This document shows positions 46,301 to 61,679 of a stretch of 64,000 nucleotides of DNA, piece after piece. A model generated the notes under the pieces. That model worked only from the letters and a program-made list of their open reading frames with translations, had not been told where the DNA came from and did not search any database. The first letter of the stretch is position 1. Every line of letters begins with the position of its first letter. This stretch comes from Strix aluco. Lineage: Eukaryota > Chordata > Aves > Strigiformes > Strigidae. Location of the stretch: positions 4,650,001 through 4,714,000 of the forward strand of contig NC_133958.1 in NCBI RefSeq assembly GCF_031877795.1, in the 5' to 3' direction. Position numbers and translations under genes: made by a program.

Positions 46301-49300
46301 AGGGGATGGCGGGACAGCTCGGGTCTCTATTGTTTCAGCCTTTCAAGGCAGCTTCTGACTCACAGAAGAAATATTTGCTTTAAGAGGCAGGTTTCATACT
46401 CTGTGTATGGGAGGGGAAGGGGAAAGTGCCTCTGCCAGACTGTCACTGCCGGGCAGCACACGGCATGGCCGGGCATCATAACCCCAGGTAGAGGGGCAGA
46501 AGCTGGAGCTCGGGGCAGATTTATATTCATTTATATCCATTTATATCCATGGAGCAGCTGTGCCCTGTGCTGGTTGAGAGGCCAAGGGCATTGTCCCCCT
46601 TGGGGACATTGGGGTACCCAAAGGCCCCCCAAACCCCGATGGGGCGAGTTGGCCGTTCCTGTCGAGCTTTGCCCCCCCCCCCAGCTGGAGTGACCCAGCC
46701 AGTACAGAAAGAGCTGAGCCAGCAGAAACGGGGTGAGCTGGCGGAAACGGGGCCGTTGGCTTCCCGATCCGCAGCAAGATAACGGGGATAATGCGGAAAC
46801 GCCGGAGGCTGTGCTGTCCCCTGGGAGCCCGGAGCAGCCCGGGTGTTTCTTGTGGGCACAGGAGCCACGTACCAGCCTTGACACGGGGCTGGTTTCCTCC
46901 CCACAAACGCCCTCCCTGTTCCACTTCCCTACCCTTCCATTTTCTTCAGTGCTGTTGGTTCGTGCGCTCAGAAATTGGGGAAGGAAAGGGGGCCTGATGT
47001 TATCCTAAGGAAGCGTTAGCGGGCCTTTGCCTTGCTGATAACCTGGCATGCAGGGATCCCTCTGCAAACCTCCTCCTTGTGCTTTGCCAAGGAAATAACC
47101 ACCCGGGTAGGGGAAAGTGCCCTTCACTTGTGTCAAGAGGAGGTTTGGCCACCAGGTCCAGCGGCTCTGAGCCATCCCAGAGCTCCTCTCCTGCTTTGCC
47201 TGAGCACTCTGGGCAGAGCAACTCTTGCCCTTCTCTTTCTTCCCTTGCCCCGTGGACTTGGGGCGGTTTTTAACCCAGGTTTTTCTGTATTTTTTTAACA
47301 GGAGGCTGCTTTCAGAAGTGATGCAGCAGCACTGGATAAAAGGGACTCAAACAGTGGAGGGGAAGAGTTTTACCAAGGTCAAGACAGCAATCGCTATTTC
47401 AGGAAGTGCCCCGCAGGTAAGATGGTCTCAGACCTGGATCCCACCACCTGCAGCCTCGCCGTGTTTCTGCCTGCAGAGCCCGTGTGTCCTTGCTCCTCGC
47501 GAGGAGACAGTGGCTGCTCCAGCTTTCCCCTGCTCTGCTGTCGTGAGATCTGAGGACTCATTATGCGAACATTTTCCTTTTGATGGTTCCTAGTTTGCCT
47601 CTTAACTTCACTAGCAGTGCAATCAACTCCCTCTCTGCAGAGACATCTCCATCCTGTGCTCTATGTTCACAGATACACCCTTTCTTTCTCCTCCCCTTCC
47701 CCAACCACCCCTTCTTGCAGGCACCTACGTTGCAGAGCAAAATGGCTCCAGCAAGTGTTTGCCCTGTAAAGAAGATGAATACACTGAATACCCAAATGAC
47801 TTTTCCAAGTGCCTTGGGTGCCGGACGTGTAGGGAAGGTACGAGCTGGTGTGTAAGAGGGCGATGCTGGCTGATAGCACGGGCTGGGTTTAGCTGAGCGG
47901 AGACCTCTCTATTTAAGAGCACGGTCCCCTGCAACATCCCCAAAGGCTGGCTCAGGCTGCGGGGAGCGGGCTGGGCCTGGAATCGGTGTAGCAGCTTGTG
48001 CCAGACCTGTGTCTCTGTTCAATGCAGCTTCCCTTGTGCAAAGCTTGGCCACGAGACCTCCAGCAAGGACCGGGAGGATGGGGCTCACGGCAGCGTTGTA
48101 GGCTGCTGGGGGAGCTTTGATGCAAGCGTGGCTTTTCTCTTGGGCACGGTGAGGTGTGGGGCAGGAAAGGGTAAGGCTGAAACTCAACAGCGGAGAGTGA
48201 CTTGGTCTTCCCCAGGCTCGCGGGTCAGCTCAGGTCGTTAGCCGCGTTAACGAAGGAAGCGGTTGGAGGAGCGTGGCGCGGAGGGGCTGGGGTAGAGCTG
48301 TCTCTCCTCTCGCCCACAGATCAGGTTCAGCTGAGTCCCTGCCAGGCAGTCAGGGACACGCAGTGCGCCTGCAGGAACGGCACCTTCTGCTCCCCGGACC
48401 ACCCCTGCGAGATGTGCCAGAAGTGCCGTCCCCGGTGAGCTGGGCGACACGGTGGGACCCGCCGGGCTCTGGGCTGGTAGCCCCATCCGCTGAGCTTGCC
48501 CATCTCCCCCCTTTCCCAGGTGTCCCAAGGATGAAGTGGAGCAGGCTCCCTGCACGCCGCACAGCGACCGCCAGTGCGGACCCCCCACCAACACCTTCTC
48601 CGGCTCCTCTAGTAAGTGGGGGGCTGGTGGAGGAGGGGAGACGGGCCAAGGGATGGAGGTGTGAGCTGAGAAAAACCAGGAGCACCTCCCCACATGCCCT
48701 GTTTTATCTGCTTTAGACAACTGGATTGTGATCGTCACACTGCTGGGCTTAGTCATGCTGCTGGCTTTGATCTCCGTCCTCTGGAAGTACTGCTGCCGCC
48801 GTTCCCCAGGTGAGCTCCGGGTGCAGGGGACCCCCGACGTGCTCATCCTGGCCTCGGGAGGGGGGGGCTCTGCGTGGGTGTGGGCTGGCTGGGAGAAGAG
48901 GGACCCGCCTGAGGGATCACAGCACCATTTTCATCTTCCAGGGGACGGGAGAGACCTGAGCGGGAAGTCCTGCAGCGTGTTGGTGAGTTGAGGGGGATGC
49001 TGGGGGGGTGGCAGCTCCATTTGAGGGGCTGGGCTGAGGTTCCCCCACTCCTGGGAGGGCCCTGGGGATGGGGTAGAGCTGGGCCAAGCAGAAGGTCTCT
49101 GGTAGTGCCCCGCCATATGTGGGGGGCTTGCAGCCCCCCTCCAGTGCCATTAACCCTTCCCTGGCAGAGGTGTTGGCACATCCAGGGTCCCTGGTGGGGA
49201 CCCCGGGTTAAAGGGGGGTCTGGGCTGTACTGGGACCCCTTCAAGTTCAAGATGAGCAAGCGAGCCGTGGCCTTGACACGGCAGCAGGGTGGGTGCCTCC

Positions 49301-50477
49301 ACCGTAGGTGACGTCCTGGGTGAGCCCTTCCCTCCTGGGACCCCCCAACTCAGTTGGTTGGTGCTTCTCTCCTGTGGCAGGACTACTTGTTGCGGAAGCT
49401 GAGGTACCAGCGGGGGGGCCTGGGGACACAGGACAACATCCGCAACGAGCAGTTCTCCCGGGATCAGCTGCTCCCCACGGCGTCGGGTTTGGTGACTCCC
49501 AGCGCGCCGGGGCTGGAGGTACGTGGTCGTGTCCCTCCGCTCCATCGTGCTCGGCCGAGGTCTGATGCTCTCCTCTGCCTTCACCAAGCTGATCAGCTTG
49601 GGGGGGCTTCCAGGGCTGGAGCACGATTTCTGCACAGAGACACGGAGGGGTCTCTTGTCCTTGTTTTGGGCTCAGGACTGCAAAGTCTGCTTGTTGCAGT
49701 CAGCTGCCAGTGTCCTCTGCAAATTTAATGCTGATGCTGAGCAGACAGTTCTTCTCTCCCTGGCCAGGACCCATGAGGCAGCTCTCCCCTGCTCGTGGCC
49801 TGCTGTCATCCCAAAGCGAGGAAACAACGGGTGTCCCGGGGAAGGGTTGTGGGGATCTCCTGCCCCAACAGCCCCCAGAGAGAGGGAGAGGGTCTCCAAC
49901 CCTCCTGTTAATGGGCCCTGGGGACAGCATTTGCGCAGGTGCTTGGTGGGTGCTCTAGGACGTTGTCTTTCCAGGTGACGGTGCCAAGGTCCTCAGATCC
50001 CAGTGTGAAACCCAGGAGGAATCTGGTTCCGGTGCCAGAAAAAGACCCCGTTACCCGTAAGTGTTGGGGCCCAAGGGACACGCTGGGGTGAGCCTGTGGG
50101 ATGAGCTTTTGGGGCAAAATCCTTTCTGACCCAGCTGTCCATGCTCTACCCTGTTCTCTGAGCTTTTCCCTTCCCCCTCTCTAGTTTTGCGACGCTCTTT
50201 TGACATCTTTGCCCAAGACGTCCCCTACAAGGACTGGAAGAGATTCGGCCGAGCCCTTGATCTGCTGGAGAACGACATTGTCCTCGCGGAGATGAACGAC
50301 AAGTACTCGCTGGAGCCTTTCTTCCAGATGCTCAACACGTGGCAGAACAGACAAGGGATGGACGCCTCCGTCAACACACTGCTGGAGACCCTGCACCAGA
50401 TCAATCTTGGTGGGATTGCAGAGGACATCTCCTCCAAGCTGGTCCAGCAGGGATATTTCCAATATGAAGTGAGCTGA
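43378..50477 (+). CDS. TNFRSF10B: Death-domain TNF receptor, TRAIL-receptor/TVB type
   Basis: Ten exons: 43378-43443, 47302-47416, 47721-47837, 48320-48434, 48520-48611, 48717-48809, 48942-48982, 49381-49518, 49975-50056 and 50185-50477 (TGA). All phases fit, giving 383 residues. Exon 1 encodes a signal peptide (RRRCLLLLLLVVT). Exons 2-5 carry cysteine-rich domains at about residues 54-165 (KCPAGTYVAEQNGSSKCLPC, CEMCQKCRPRCPKDEVEQAP). The membrane helix is NWIVIVTLLGLVMLLALISV. Residues 287-383 form the death domain (DWKRFGRALDLLENDIVLAE, LNTWQNRQG), which recruits FADD and caspase-8 in this family. Gene order matches human TNFRSF10A-D and the chicken TVB locus, whose product also serves as the entry receptor of avian leukosis virus subgroups B, D and E. 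Only one copy is seen here. Confidence 0.93.
43730..44110 (+). repeat. G-rich degenerate tandem repeat in TNFRSF10B intron 1
   Basis: Repeats of GGGGGGCTCACCTG, GGGGCTCACCTGGGCAGG and similar units recur through this part of intron 1. The GC-rich composition creates long spurious open frames on both strands. The rest of intron 1 (44110-47301) shows no exon or repeat I can identify. Confidence 0.6.
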
Positions 50478-51630
50478 GGAGCAGGGCAGGCCCTGAATCA
50501 ACTTACTTCAAGCTGCAGACATGAATACCTCCAAGAACACTTGAGTTTTTTCTTTTTATAGCTCTCCTGTGGCGCTTTTCTTTCTGAAGCCATTGTACAG
50601 TTCAGCTGAGCCTGGAGGAGTTGATCCTCTCATGAAGCACAAACCTCGTGCTCCTCTCTGCCGAAGCAACGGGCTCAATGTTGGTGCTTCCTTACGAAAT
50701 CCCAGCTGCTGCCTTGATTTCACTGGGTCAATGCAAAGAGCCTCAAACTGTTGCAAGCTGCCTCCGGGACTGTCTCGCTTGGAAACGCTGGTACTACACG
50801 GAGCAGCGCAGGGAAGGGCCTTGGCAGGTTACAGGCATCCCTGGGGTTTTTAACTGGATCATCCTTTTTTTTGGAGGGGGGGGGGATGGTTCCTGACATC
50901 ATGCAATGGCTTCTGCTTGTAGAACATCTCTAAGCTGGCCAAGCAAGCTTAATACTGTACGCTTGGTGGGCAAGCATTAACTGGGTTCTTGGGTTGCTTT
51001 CTCCAAGCTCTTGACTGAATTGGGTTTTAGCTGATAGTGGTTCTGCTTGCTGTTAGGAATCGGTTCGGAACTGGACTTTGAGGGGAGGGTGGGAATGATT
51101 TACCTGCTCTGCGATCGCTGGGGAAAGGGTCAGTGCAGGGAGCGGGCGAGCTCCTCCTCGCAGCAGGATGGGGAATGTGGGCAGCAAACTGCTGCTGGGC
51201 CAGAAACCTCCTTCCGAGTCGGTTGGTTCCCATTCCCTTGGCCGGGGGGTGGTTTTGCTGCCTCCAGCCAGCGTGGAGACGTGAACGCACCGAGGTCGGG
51301 GCGTGTCTGTGGGCACCCACCCTCCATCCTGCGGCGGGACGGCTCCTCCAACGCTCTGCCCCTTGCCCTGCCTCTCGCACATAGCTCAGGGACGGCTTGG
51401 CTGGCAAAACTACTGCATTCCTCGTGCAGCCCAGCCCACCAGGACCCGCCAGGCTCGATGATCTTTAGGGTCCCTTCCACCCCCAAACCACGCTGTGACC
51501 TTCCCCAGCGCGGAGGGCGAGGGGCAGCGCCAGCCCTTCCCCGTGCTGCAAGGCGCCCTGCTGCCACCCCTGCTCCCCCCTCCTCACCAACACCTGAAAA
51601 AAACCCTGTCTAGAAAATGCAAGCAGTTTG

Positions 51631-51795
51631 TATTTATGTATTTATTTAGTAATTGTACATATATTAACTTAAAAGCTAATATAAAAATAGTATTGTTTTT
51701 TTACTATGCATGATTGTGTGTTTTTATACAGAGCTCTGGCCCAGCCAGTTTGCTATTTCCAGTTTTTACACGTCTCTTTATGAAGGAAGAATAAA
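51631..51795 (+). promoter_or_regulatory. AU-rich element and polyadenylation signal of TNFRSF10B 3'UTR
   Basis: TATTTATGTATTTATTTAG at 51631-51649 contains overlapping ATTTA pentamers. AATAAA at 51790-51795 is the likely polyadenylation signal, giving a 3'UTR of about 1.3 kb. AU-rich elements of this kind usually shorten messenger life, which would suit a death receptor; activity here is inferred. Confidence 0.6.
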
Positions 51796-51814
51796 CTTTT
51801 TAAAAAATCCTCCT

Positions 51815-53175
51815 GATTTATCTTTGTTTTAATTTCCCCCCGCCCCTTGCTGTGCCGTAACGCTGGCGATGGTCTGTTCTGGGTTTCAGTGGGCACCAAA
51901 GGAGCTGGACCAGATGCTCAGCAGCTGCTCTGCGTGGCACTGAGGACCCAGCCCGCGGTGTCGGGGCTCTGCCACGCCGGCATCCTGCCGGCACCGCTCC
52001 CCACCAGCGCTGCTGCTGCCAGGGAAAATCCTCAGCAGCAAACCTGGCCTCTGCTTTTACCCCTTACGCCGCCAGTCCTGTGCTCTTTACTCGCCTGCAA
52101 AAGCAGGAGGCTGAAATCTCAGTCCCTTGAGCGTGCAGGGGCCAAGTGACGCCGCTGACCCCCCGCCCCGTGATGGAGCTGCTGCTGCCGGGGGGCTGCG
52201 GTGCTCCCCGCTCCGGCTACGCCCAGCCAGGGCTCTGTGTGGTGCAATAGCTGCGTTGCAAATCCATGCAGGGTTTAGTGAGAAAAGGGCTCTGCTCGCC
52301 CAAGAAACCCCCCGTCAGCTGCCTGCCATCGCACCGCAACTGGGTTTTTATCGAGAATGCAGCTCTGGGGCAAGTGCTAAAAGCAGGAGCTCTCAGGGAC
52401 CTGCCAGGAGGTTTCATGCCCGAGGTGCTGTCCCGGGCAGCCCCAGTGTGCCCCCCCCGAAGCGTGCAGGGAGCTCCTGCAGAGCCAGGCACATGCAGGA
52501 TTTAGTGCCGGGACCCAGGGGCTCGGATCCTGGCCTGGGGAAGGCAAACAGGACTTGGAAGCGGCGACGAGCGCCCAGGTTCAAAAGGGAAAGAAATTTG
52601 TCGTTCCTACCTGCTCGCTGGTGCTGCAAAGTGTGAAACCACCACGTGTAAACTCGCTGGAGCTGCAACCTCGCTCCTGCATCCGTGGCTGAGGATGAGC
52701 ATACGAAAACGAGTGACTCCAAGGTGCTCGACCGAGGCCAGCGGGAATTGGAGCAACACGGCCGCCGCTGGGAGCTTCCCTGCCGGGAGCATCCCTACGT
52801 GCTCGCTCCGGCAGCCGGTTCTGCCAGGGATGAGCTCTGAGGAGCTTCCCCCTTCCCGGCTGGGGAGGGCGAGCGGAGGTTTGGGTCCCTGCCTGGCAGG
52901 CCCGCAAAGCCCCCGGGGCCACGCTGCCTTCTCCTGCCGGTACCCGCTGTGTTTGTGCACCTACAAGGACACAGGTGGGACATGCAAAGTTAATCCGACG
53001 GTGAAGCCACCTCTCGTCGCACAAACGTTTTTGATGGCTGGATCCTGCAACGCTCCTCCACTGTCCCTGTCCGGCCCAGGAGCGCTGGAGAAGGGGTGCT
53101 GGTGTCACCCCGAGCAGGGGACAAGGATGCCCCATGTCCAGCCGCTTCCTCCCAAACACACAGGGACCACGCTGG
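51815..53175. other. Intergenic region between TNFRSF10B and RHOBTB2 3' ends
   Basis: The two genes converge here. No exon, repeat family or RNA gene is recognisable in this stretch. Open frames on both strands are short and lack motifs. Confidence 0.5.
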
Positions 53176-53190
53176 GCTTTTAAAATACCA

Positions 53191-53196
53191 TTTATT
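53191..53196 (-). promoter_or_regulatory. RHOBTB2 polyadenylation signal
   Basis: AATAAA on the minus strand, in the context TTGTAATAAATGG, lies about 800 bases after the RHOBTB2 stop and is the first canonical signal in the 3'UTR. The 3'UTR also holds a (GGA)n purine tract at about 53910-53950. Confidence 0.6.
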
Positions 53197-53991
53197 ACAA
53201 TGGAGCCTTCCAGGCTAAAATCCCAAGGCCAGGGCCTGGGGTTGGTTTCTGGTGTGGCAGGTTGCGGGGCGGTGGGTTTGGGATTTTTTTTTGTTTTGTT
53301 TTTTTGCTGTAAGTTTTCTTTTTAAACAAAAATGAAAAGTTAAGAGGCAGGGAGGAGAGGGCTCCTGTCCCCTCCTACTCCCCGAATTAGGACAGACCCC
53401 ACTTGTGAGTAGAAGGAGGGATGCTGCAGTGCCTGGAGGCATTTGGGGACCGGGGTCCCCCGCACTGTGCCTGACCCTGCTGCAAGTCAAAGGGGGTGGC
53501 AGGACCCCCACAGCGGCTCCGGCTGCCCAGGGTGGCAAGATGCCATCAGCCAAACCAACCTTATCCCACAGCTTGTGGTTACAAATTAAAGTGGCAGCGG
53601 GATGGGTTTCTTCTTCTTCTTCTTCCTCATGCTGCCGATGTTCAAAAAAACCCCAAAACAAAACCCAAAATAAAACCACAACACAGCCCTCGTGCTCCTG
53701 TAAACATGAGTTTCTCCTGCTGCTCGGTCTCTGCCAGCCCTGCAGCGTGCGGGCAGCCGCGGCGCGGGGAGAGCAGGGCTCCAGGAGCGCCGGGGGCTGG
53801 CGCCCGGCCCCCAGCCCCTCCGCAGGGACGGGCCCCCGCTGCCACCGGCTCCTCCGGGGCTCCGGCCGGTGGCATCCGCTCCACGCCTGGTGCTGGGGCA
53901 GGTCATCCCACCCTTCCTCCTCCTCCTCGTCCTCCTCCTCCTCCTCCCAGTCTCCTCCCAGGGATGCTGGAGCCAGGGCAAGGATGGGCTT

Positions 53992-57988
<3,997 letters not shown>

Positions 57989-60544
57989 TCAGTCGCCGGG
58001 ACAAGCCGGGGGGGGCTGTCTCCAGACAGGACGGGATGCTGAGGGGGGAGAAGCAGCAAGATGCTGCTGATCCTCACGCTCGCAGCACGGGGGAAGCTCC
58101 GCAGCCCCCAGCGAAGGCAGCAAGCGAAGGCAGCTGCCCACCCCTCCCCAGCTCGCGCTCCCCGCCAGTCCCCTTTAAAATTTAATGTTCTCGTGGCAGC
58201 GTGCGTTGCTCTGCCGCACGTCAGACACATGCCCTGCCTTAGATTCGACCCTCCTCCCTCCCTGTCTCTCTCTCCGGCCCTGGCTCATGCTTGTTCATGT
58301 GAGATGAGGCTTTTTTTTTTTTTTTTTTCCCCTCCTCCTTTCCCCTTTCTCCCTCTCCAGTGTTTCCAAGCGAAGCTTCCAGATCCGCCCGCCCGAGCAT
58401 ACACCCGGGCACTGCCAGTCCCTCCAGCCACCCGCCTCGGGGGAGCACCAGGTCTGTCCCTCGACACCTGCCTGCCCCCTTTTCCCCCACCCCATTTCCC
58501 AGAGGGGATATTTGCTCCCAGCTAAGAGCAGCGAAGAAGAAACTCGTATTTCCAGCCATCGGGTCTGGGAAGGCTCCCAGCACCTCCCAGGACCAGAAGG
58601 AGGTTGGTGCTGTGGGTGCTGCGAAGCGCCCGTATCCTGCGGGCAGGCGTGTCACCCTTCACCCACCCAGAGCCCCAGAGCCTAAATCAGCCAAAATTAA
58701 CTCATCGCAGCATCAAGCCTGGGATTTACGGGATTTCCAGAGGGGAAGAGCGGGGAGGAGATTGAGGGAAGGGGAGAAGGACAAAAAAAAAACCCAACAA
58801 AAAACCAACCCCACATCCCAATTGCTCTGAACTTCCCAAAGCCACAGATCTCTTCCCCCTTGTCACTCCCTCCTGGCACCGGCCTCCCGAGCTGCTATAA
58901 TAAACCACCAGCGCAAAGGCAGGGAGCTAAAATACCCGGTAACGATGGCAACCGAGCCCTGCACGCGGGGACCACGGACGCAGCTCCCTAAACTAGCAGC
59001 CTGGCAAGGACTTTCCAATGTTAGCACCTCCCTCCCGTGCGCAAGCTCGCTGAGCACACCTGGCTATGCCAGCCCGGAGGAGACGGCACGTGAGAGGGCT
59101 CAGCACCGTGCAGGATTGAGCCACAAGCCTTTTGGGCAAGCGGAGGTAAAGGCGGGTGGCACGAGTCCAGGTGGCTTTAGGTGCCAGCGCTTCGACATCG
59201 GCTGGTCCCAAGGCAAAACTTCTCCGAGGAGTTGACGCCGCGTGCCACGTCCCCTCCATCCTTTGGGATGCGGGGCCTCAAAAACCAGAAATATCAACCT
59301 CCTTGGGATTTGCACGGCAAAAAGGAGTCAGGGCAGGTTGTCTCCTTCCCCGTTAGGCCCTAGAAATTCATTTTCACCTCCCGCATCCATCGCCGTCCCC
59401 GGTGCCCTGCTCCTCCCAGGGATCAGCTTTGCTCGGCAAGGCCGGGTGATCTCCGGGGAGGTTGTTCGTGCTGGGGGAGCTTCGCTGCGGTTATTTTTAG
59501 GGCCAGGCGTGCGCCCGAGTCGGCTGAGCTCATTCAGACGGTGGAAGAAGGGGGAAGGCACGTGGAGAGGATAACTGCGGGTGGCAGTTCGGATGCTCGC
59601 CCCGCGCGGGGAGCTCAGCCCGCACCCAGCCCAGCGCCGGGGACTTGGGAGCCTGCTTGGAAAGTCCGGCGCCCTGAGGGAATTAAGGGCTAAATCCTAA
59701 TGGGATCAGCGCCTGCGGGCGAGGAGAGGAAGAGGGGGACAACAGCGGGCACAAAATGAGGGCTCTGAATAAAGCAGGATCACGGCGGGGAACTCCGGTG
59801 GCCCCGCGGGGGTGGCTCACAGCCCCCCACCCACAAAATATCGCCCCAGGAAGGGGCTGAGCCTCTTTGCAGGGACAATTTCGGCAGCACCTTGTCACCC
59901 CCTCCGCAGCCCCCCCTTCCCACCTTCCCCACCACCGTCTCTCTCCCGGGGACAGCTCCGAAACCCGTCGGAGAGCAAGAAATAACCCGAGATGCCCAGA
60001 CATTGGAGCTCCCCCCCCAGTAAAAGCCCTTCCCTGGGGAGCAGGGCTGCTCCAGCCAGCTGCTCCCCCAGCCCCGCTCTCCCTGCCCGCTGCAGCCCCC
60101 CACCCAAACCACAGGCACCCAGTTAACACACACTCCACCCCCCTCACTCAAGGAGAACCCCAAAATTGCTCCTTCCAGGCTGCCCAGCCTGCGGTTGCCA
60201 AGGCAACTGCACCATCACCCCAGGAGCTGTCGCCTAGCAACTCCCAGGCTAAAAATCCTCCATCCCGCACCTCTCGAGGGGAGGAGAACCCCCAAACCGG
60301 GGGGAAACCTCCCCGAAACAGCAGCGACGCCCAAAAATAACATGGCACCTCCCGTGACCCTCCTGTCAGTTGTGGGGTGGGGGCGAGATGGGGCTCGGGG
60401 GGCCCCTGCGGAGGCAGCCGGGGCTGTGCAGGCCGCGGCGGGGAGGCGATGCGGGAGCGGGGCCCCGAGCGGGGCTGCAGCAACGGCCGGGCCTGGCCAC
60501 GGCACCGGGGGGCACCGGGAGAGCGTGGGGGGCATTGCAGTGGG

Positions 60545-61265
60545 GTTAGGGGTGCTCGGAGCACCCAAATCGGGGGTGTGGGGCATTGCAAGGGGGCTGG
60601 GGGGGTGCCCGGAGCATCCAGATCGGGGATGCAGGACATTGCAAGGGGGCCAGGGAGCACTGGGAGGGGGTGAGGGGCTTTTGCAAAGGGGTTTGGGGTG
60701 CTCGGAGCACCCAGATTGGGGGTGCAGGGCATTGCAAGGGGGCTGGTGAGCAGCGGGACTGGGTGAGGGGCTTTGCAATGAGGTTCGGGGTGCTCAGAGC
60801 ACCCATGATCGAAGGTGTGGGGCATCACAAGGAGGCTGGGGAGCACCTAGGCCGGGGGTGGGGGGCATTGCAGGGGGGGTCAGGGGTGCTCCGAGCACCC
60901 AGATTGGGGACGGGGGGCATCGCAAGGGGGCCAGGGAGCACTGGGAGCGGGTGAGGGGCTTTGCAAAGGGGCTGGGGGTGCTCAGAGCACCCAGATCTGG
61001 GGTGCAGGGCATCGCAAGGAGGCTGGGGAGGAGCCGGGCCAGAGGTGGGGGGCATTGCAAGGGGGCCAGGGGTGCTCGCAGCACCCAGGCCGGGGGTGGG
61101 GGGTGATCAAGGGGGTTCGGGGTGCTCGGAGCACCCAGGCCGGGGGTGGGGGGTGTTCAAGGGGGTTTGGGGTGCTCGGAGCACCCAGGCCGGGGGTGGG
61201 AAGCACTGCGAGGGGGTTCGGGGTGCTCGGGGCACCCAGGCCGGGGGTGGGGGGCATTGCAAGGC
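60545..61265. repeat. Palindrome-bearing minisatellite in RHOBTB2 first intron
   Basis: More than ten imperfect units of about 50-60 bases carry GGGTGCTCGGAGCACCC followed by an A/G-rich spacer and GGGGCATTGCAAGGGG. GGGTGCTC and GAGCACCC are inverted repeats, so each unit can fold back. The array lies immediately 3' of the probable first exon on the minus strand. Confidence 0.85.
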
Positions 61266-61401
61266 GGTGAAGGAGGGGCCCCCACTGTCCCCCGCGCCGG
61301 CAGCCGGGGCCGGGCCGGGATGCGCGGAGGCGGAGCGGGGCACGGCGGGGAAGAGGGGAGGGGGGGTGTGGGGTGTGTCGGGGGGTCCCCCCGGTACTTA
61401 C

Positions 61402-61660
61402 ACCAACACAGACGAAGCGGCGGCTCCCAGGGGCCGGGGCCGGGCTCGCCCCTCCGGACATGGCCACGGCGCAAGTTGCGCGGCTCGGCTCTGCGCGCCT
61501 CGGCGCCGCGCTGCGCGGCTCAGGGCCTGGGGCGCGGGGGCCCATAGCGGCACCTCGGCCACCCCGCTCTCCGCATCCGCGGCCCCGCTGCGCTGCCCTG
61601 CGCGGAGCAGCCCTGCGCGGAGCAGCCCTGCGCGGAGCGGCGCGCTGCAGTCGGGGCCGC
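61402..61660 (-). promoter_or_regulatory. Probable RHOBTB2 5' noncoding exon and CpG-island promoter
   Basis: A strong minus-strand donor (GTTGGT|GTAAGTACC) after 61402 closes a CpG-dense segment with no TATA box. It lies 3.4 kb upstream of the first coding exon, in the right orientation. The repeated GCTGCTCCGCGCAGG units at about 61594-61640 lie near the likely start site. Joined directly to 57965, this exon would carry a short upstream frame (see findings). Intermediate exons cannot be excluded. Confidence 0.5.
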
Positions 61661-61679
61661 CCCGCCTTTCATTCACAAA

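Noticed and set aside
60545-61265. Regular palindromic repeats resembling a CRISPR array
   Set aside because: The spacers are themselves repeated and similar, the host is a vertebrate, and there are no cas genes; it is a minisatellite.
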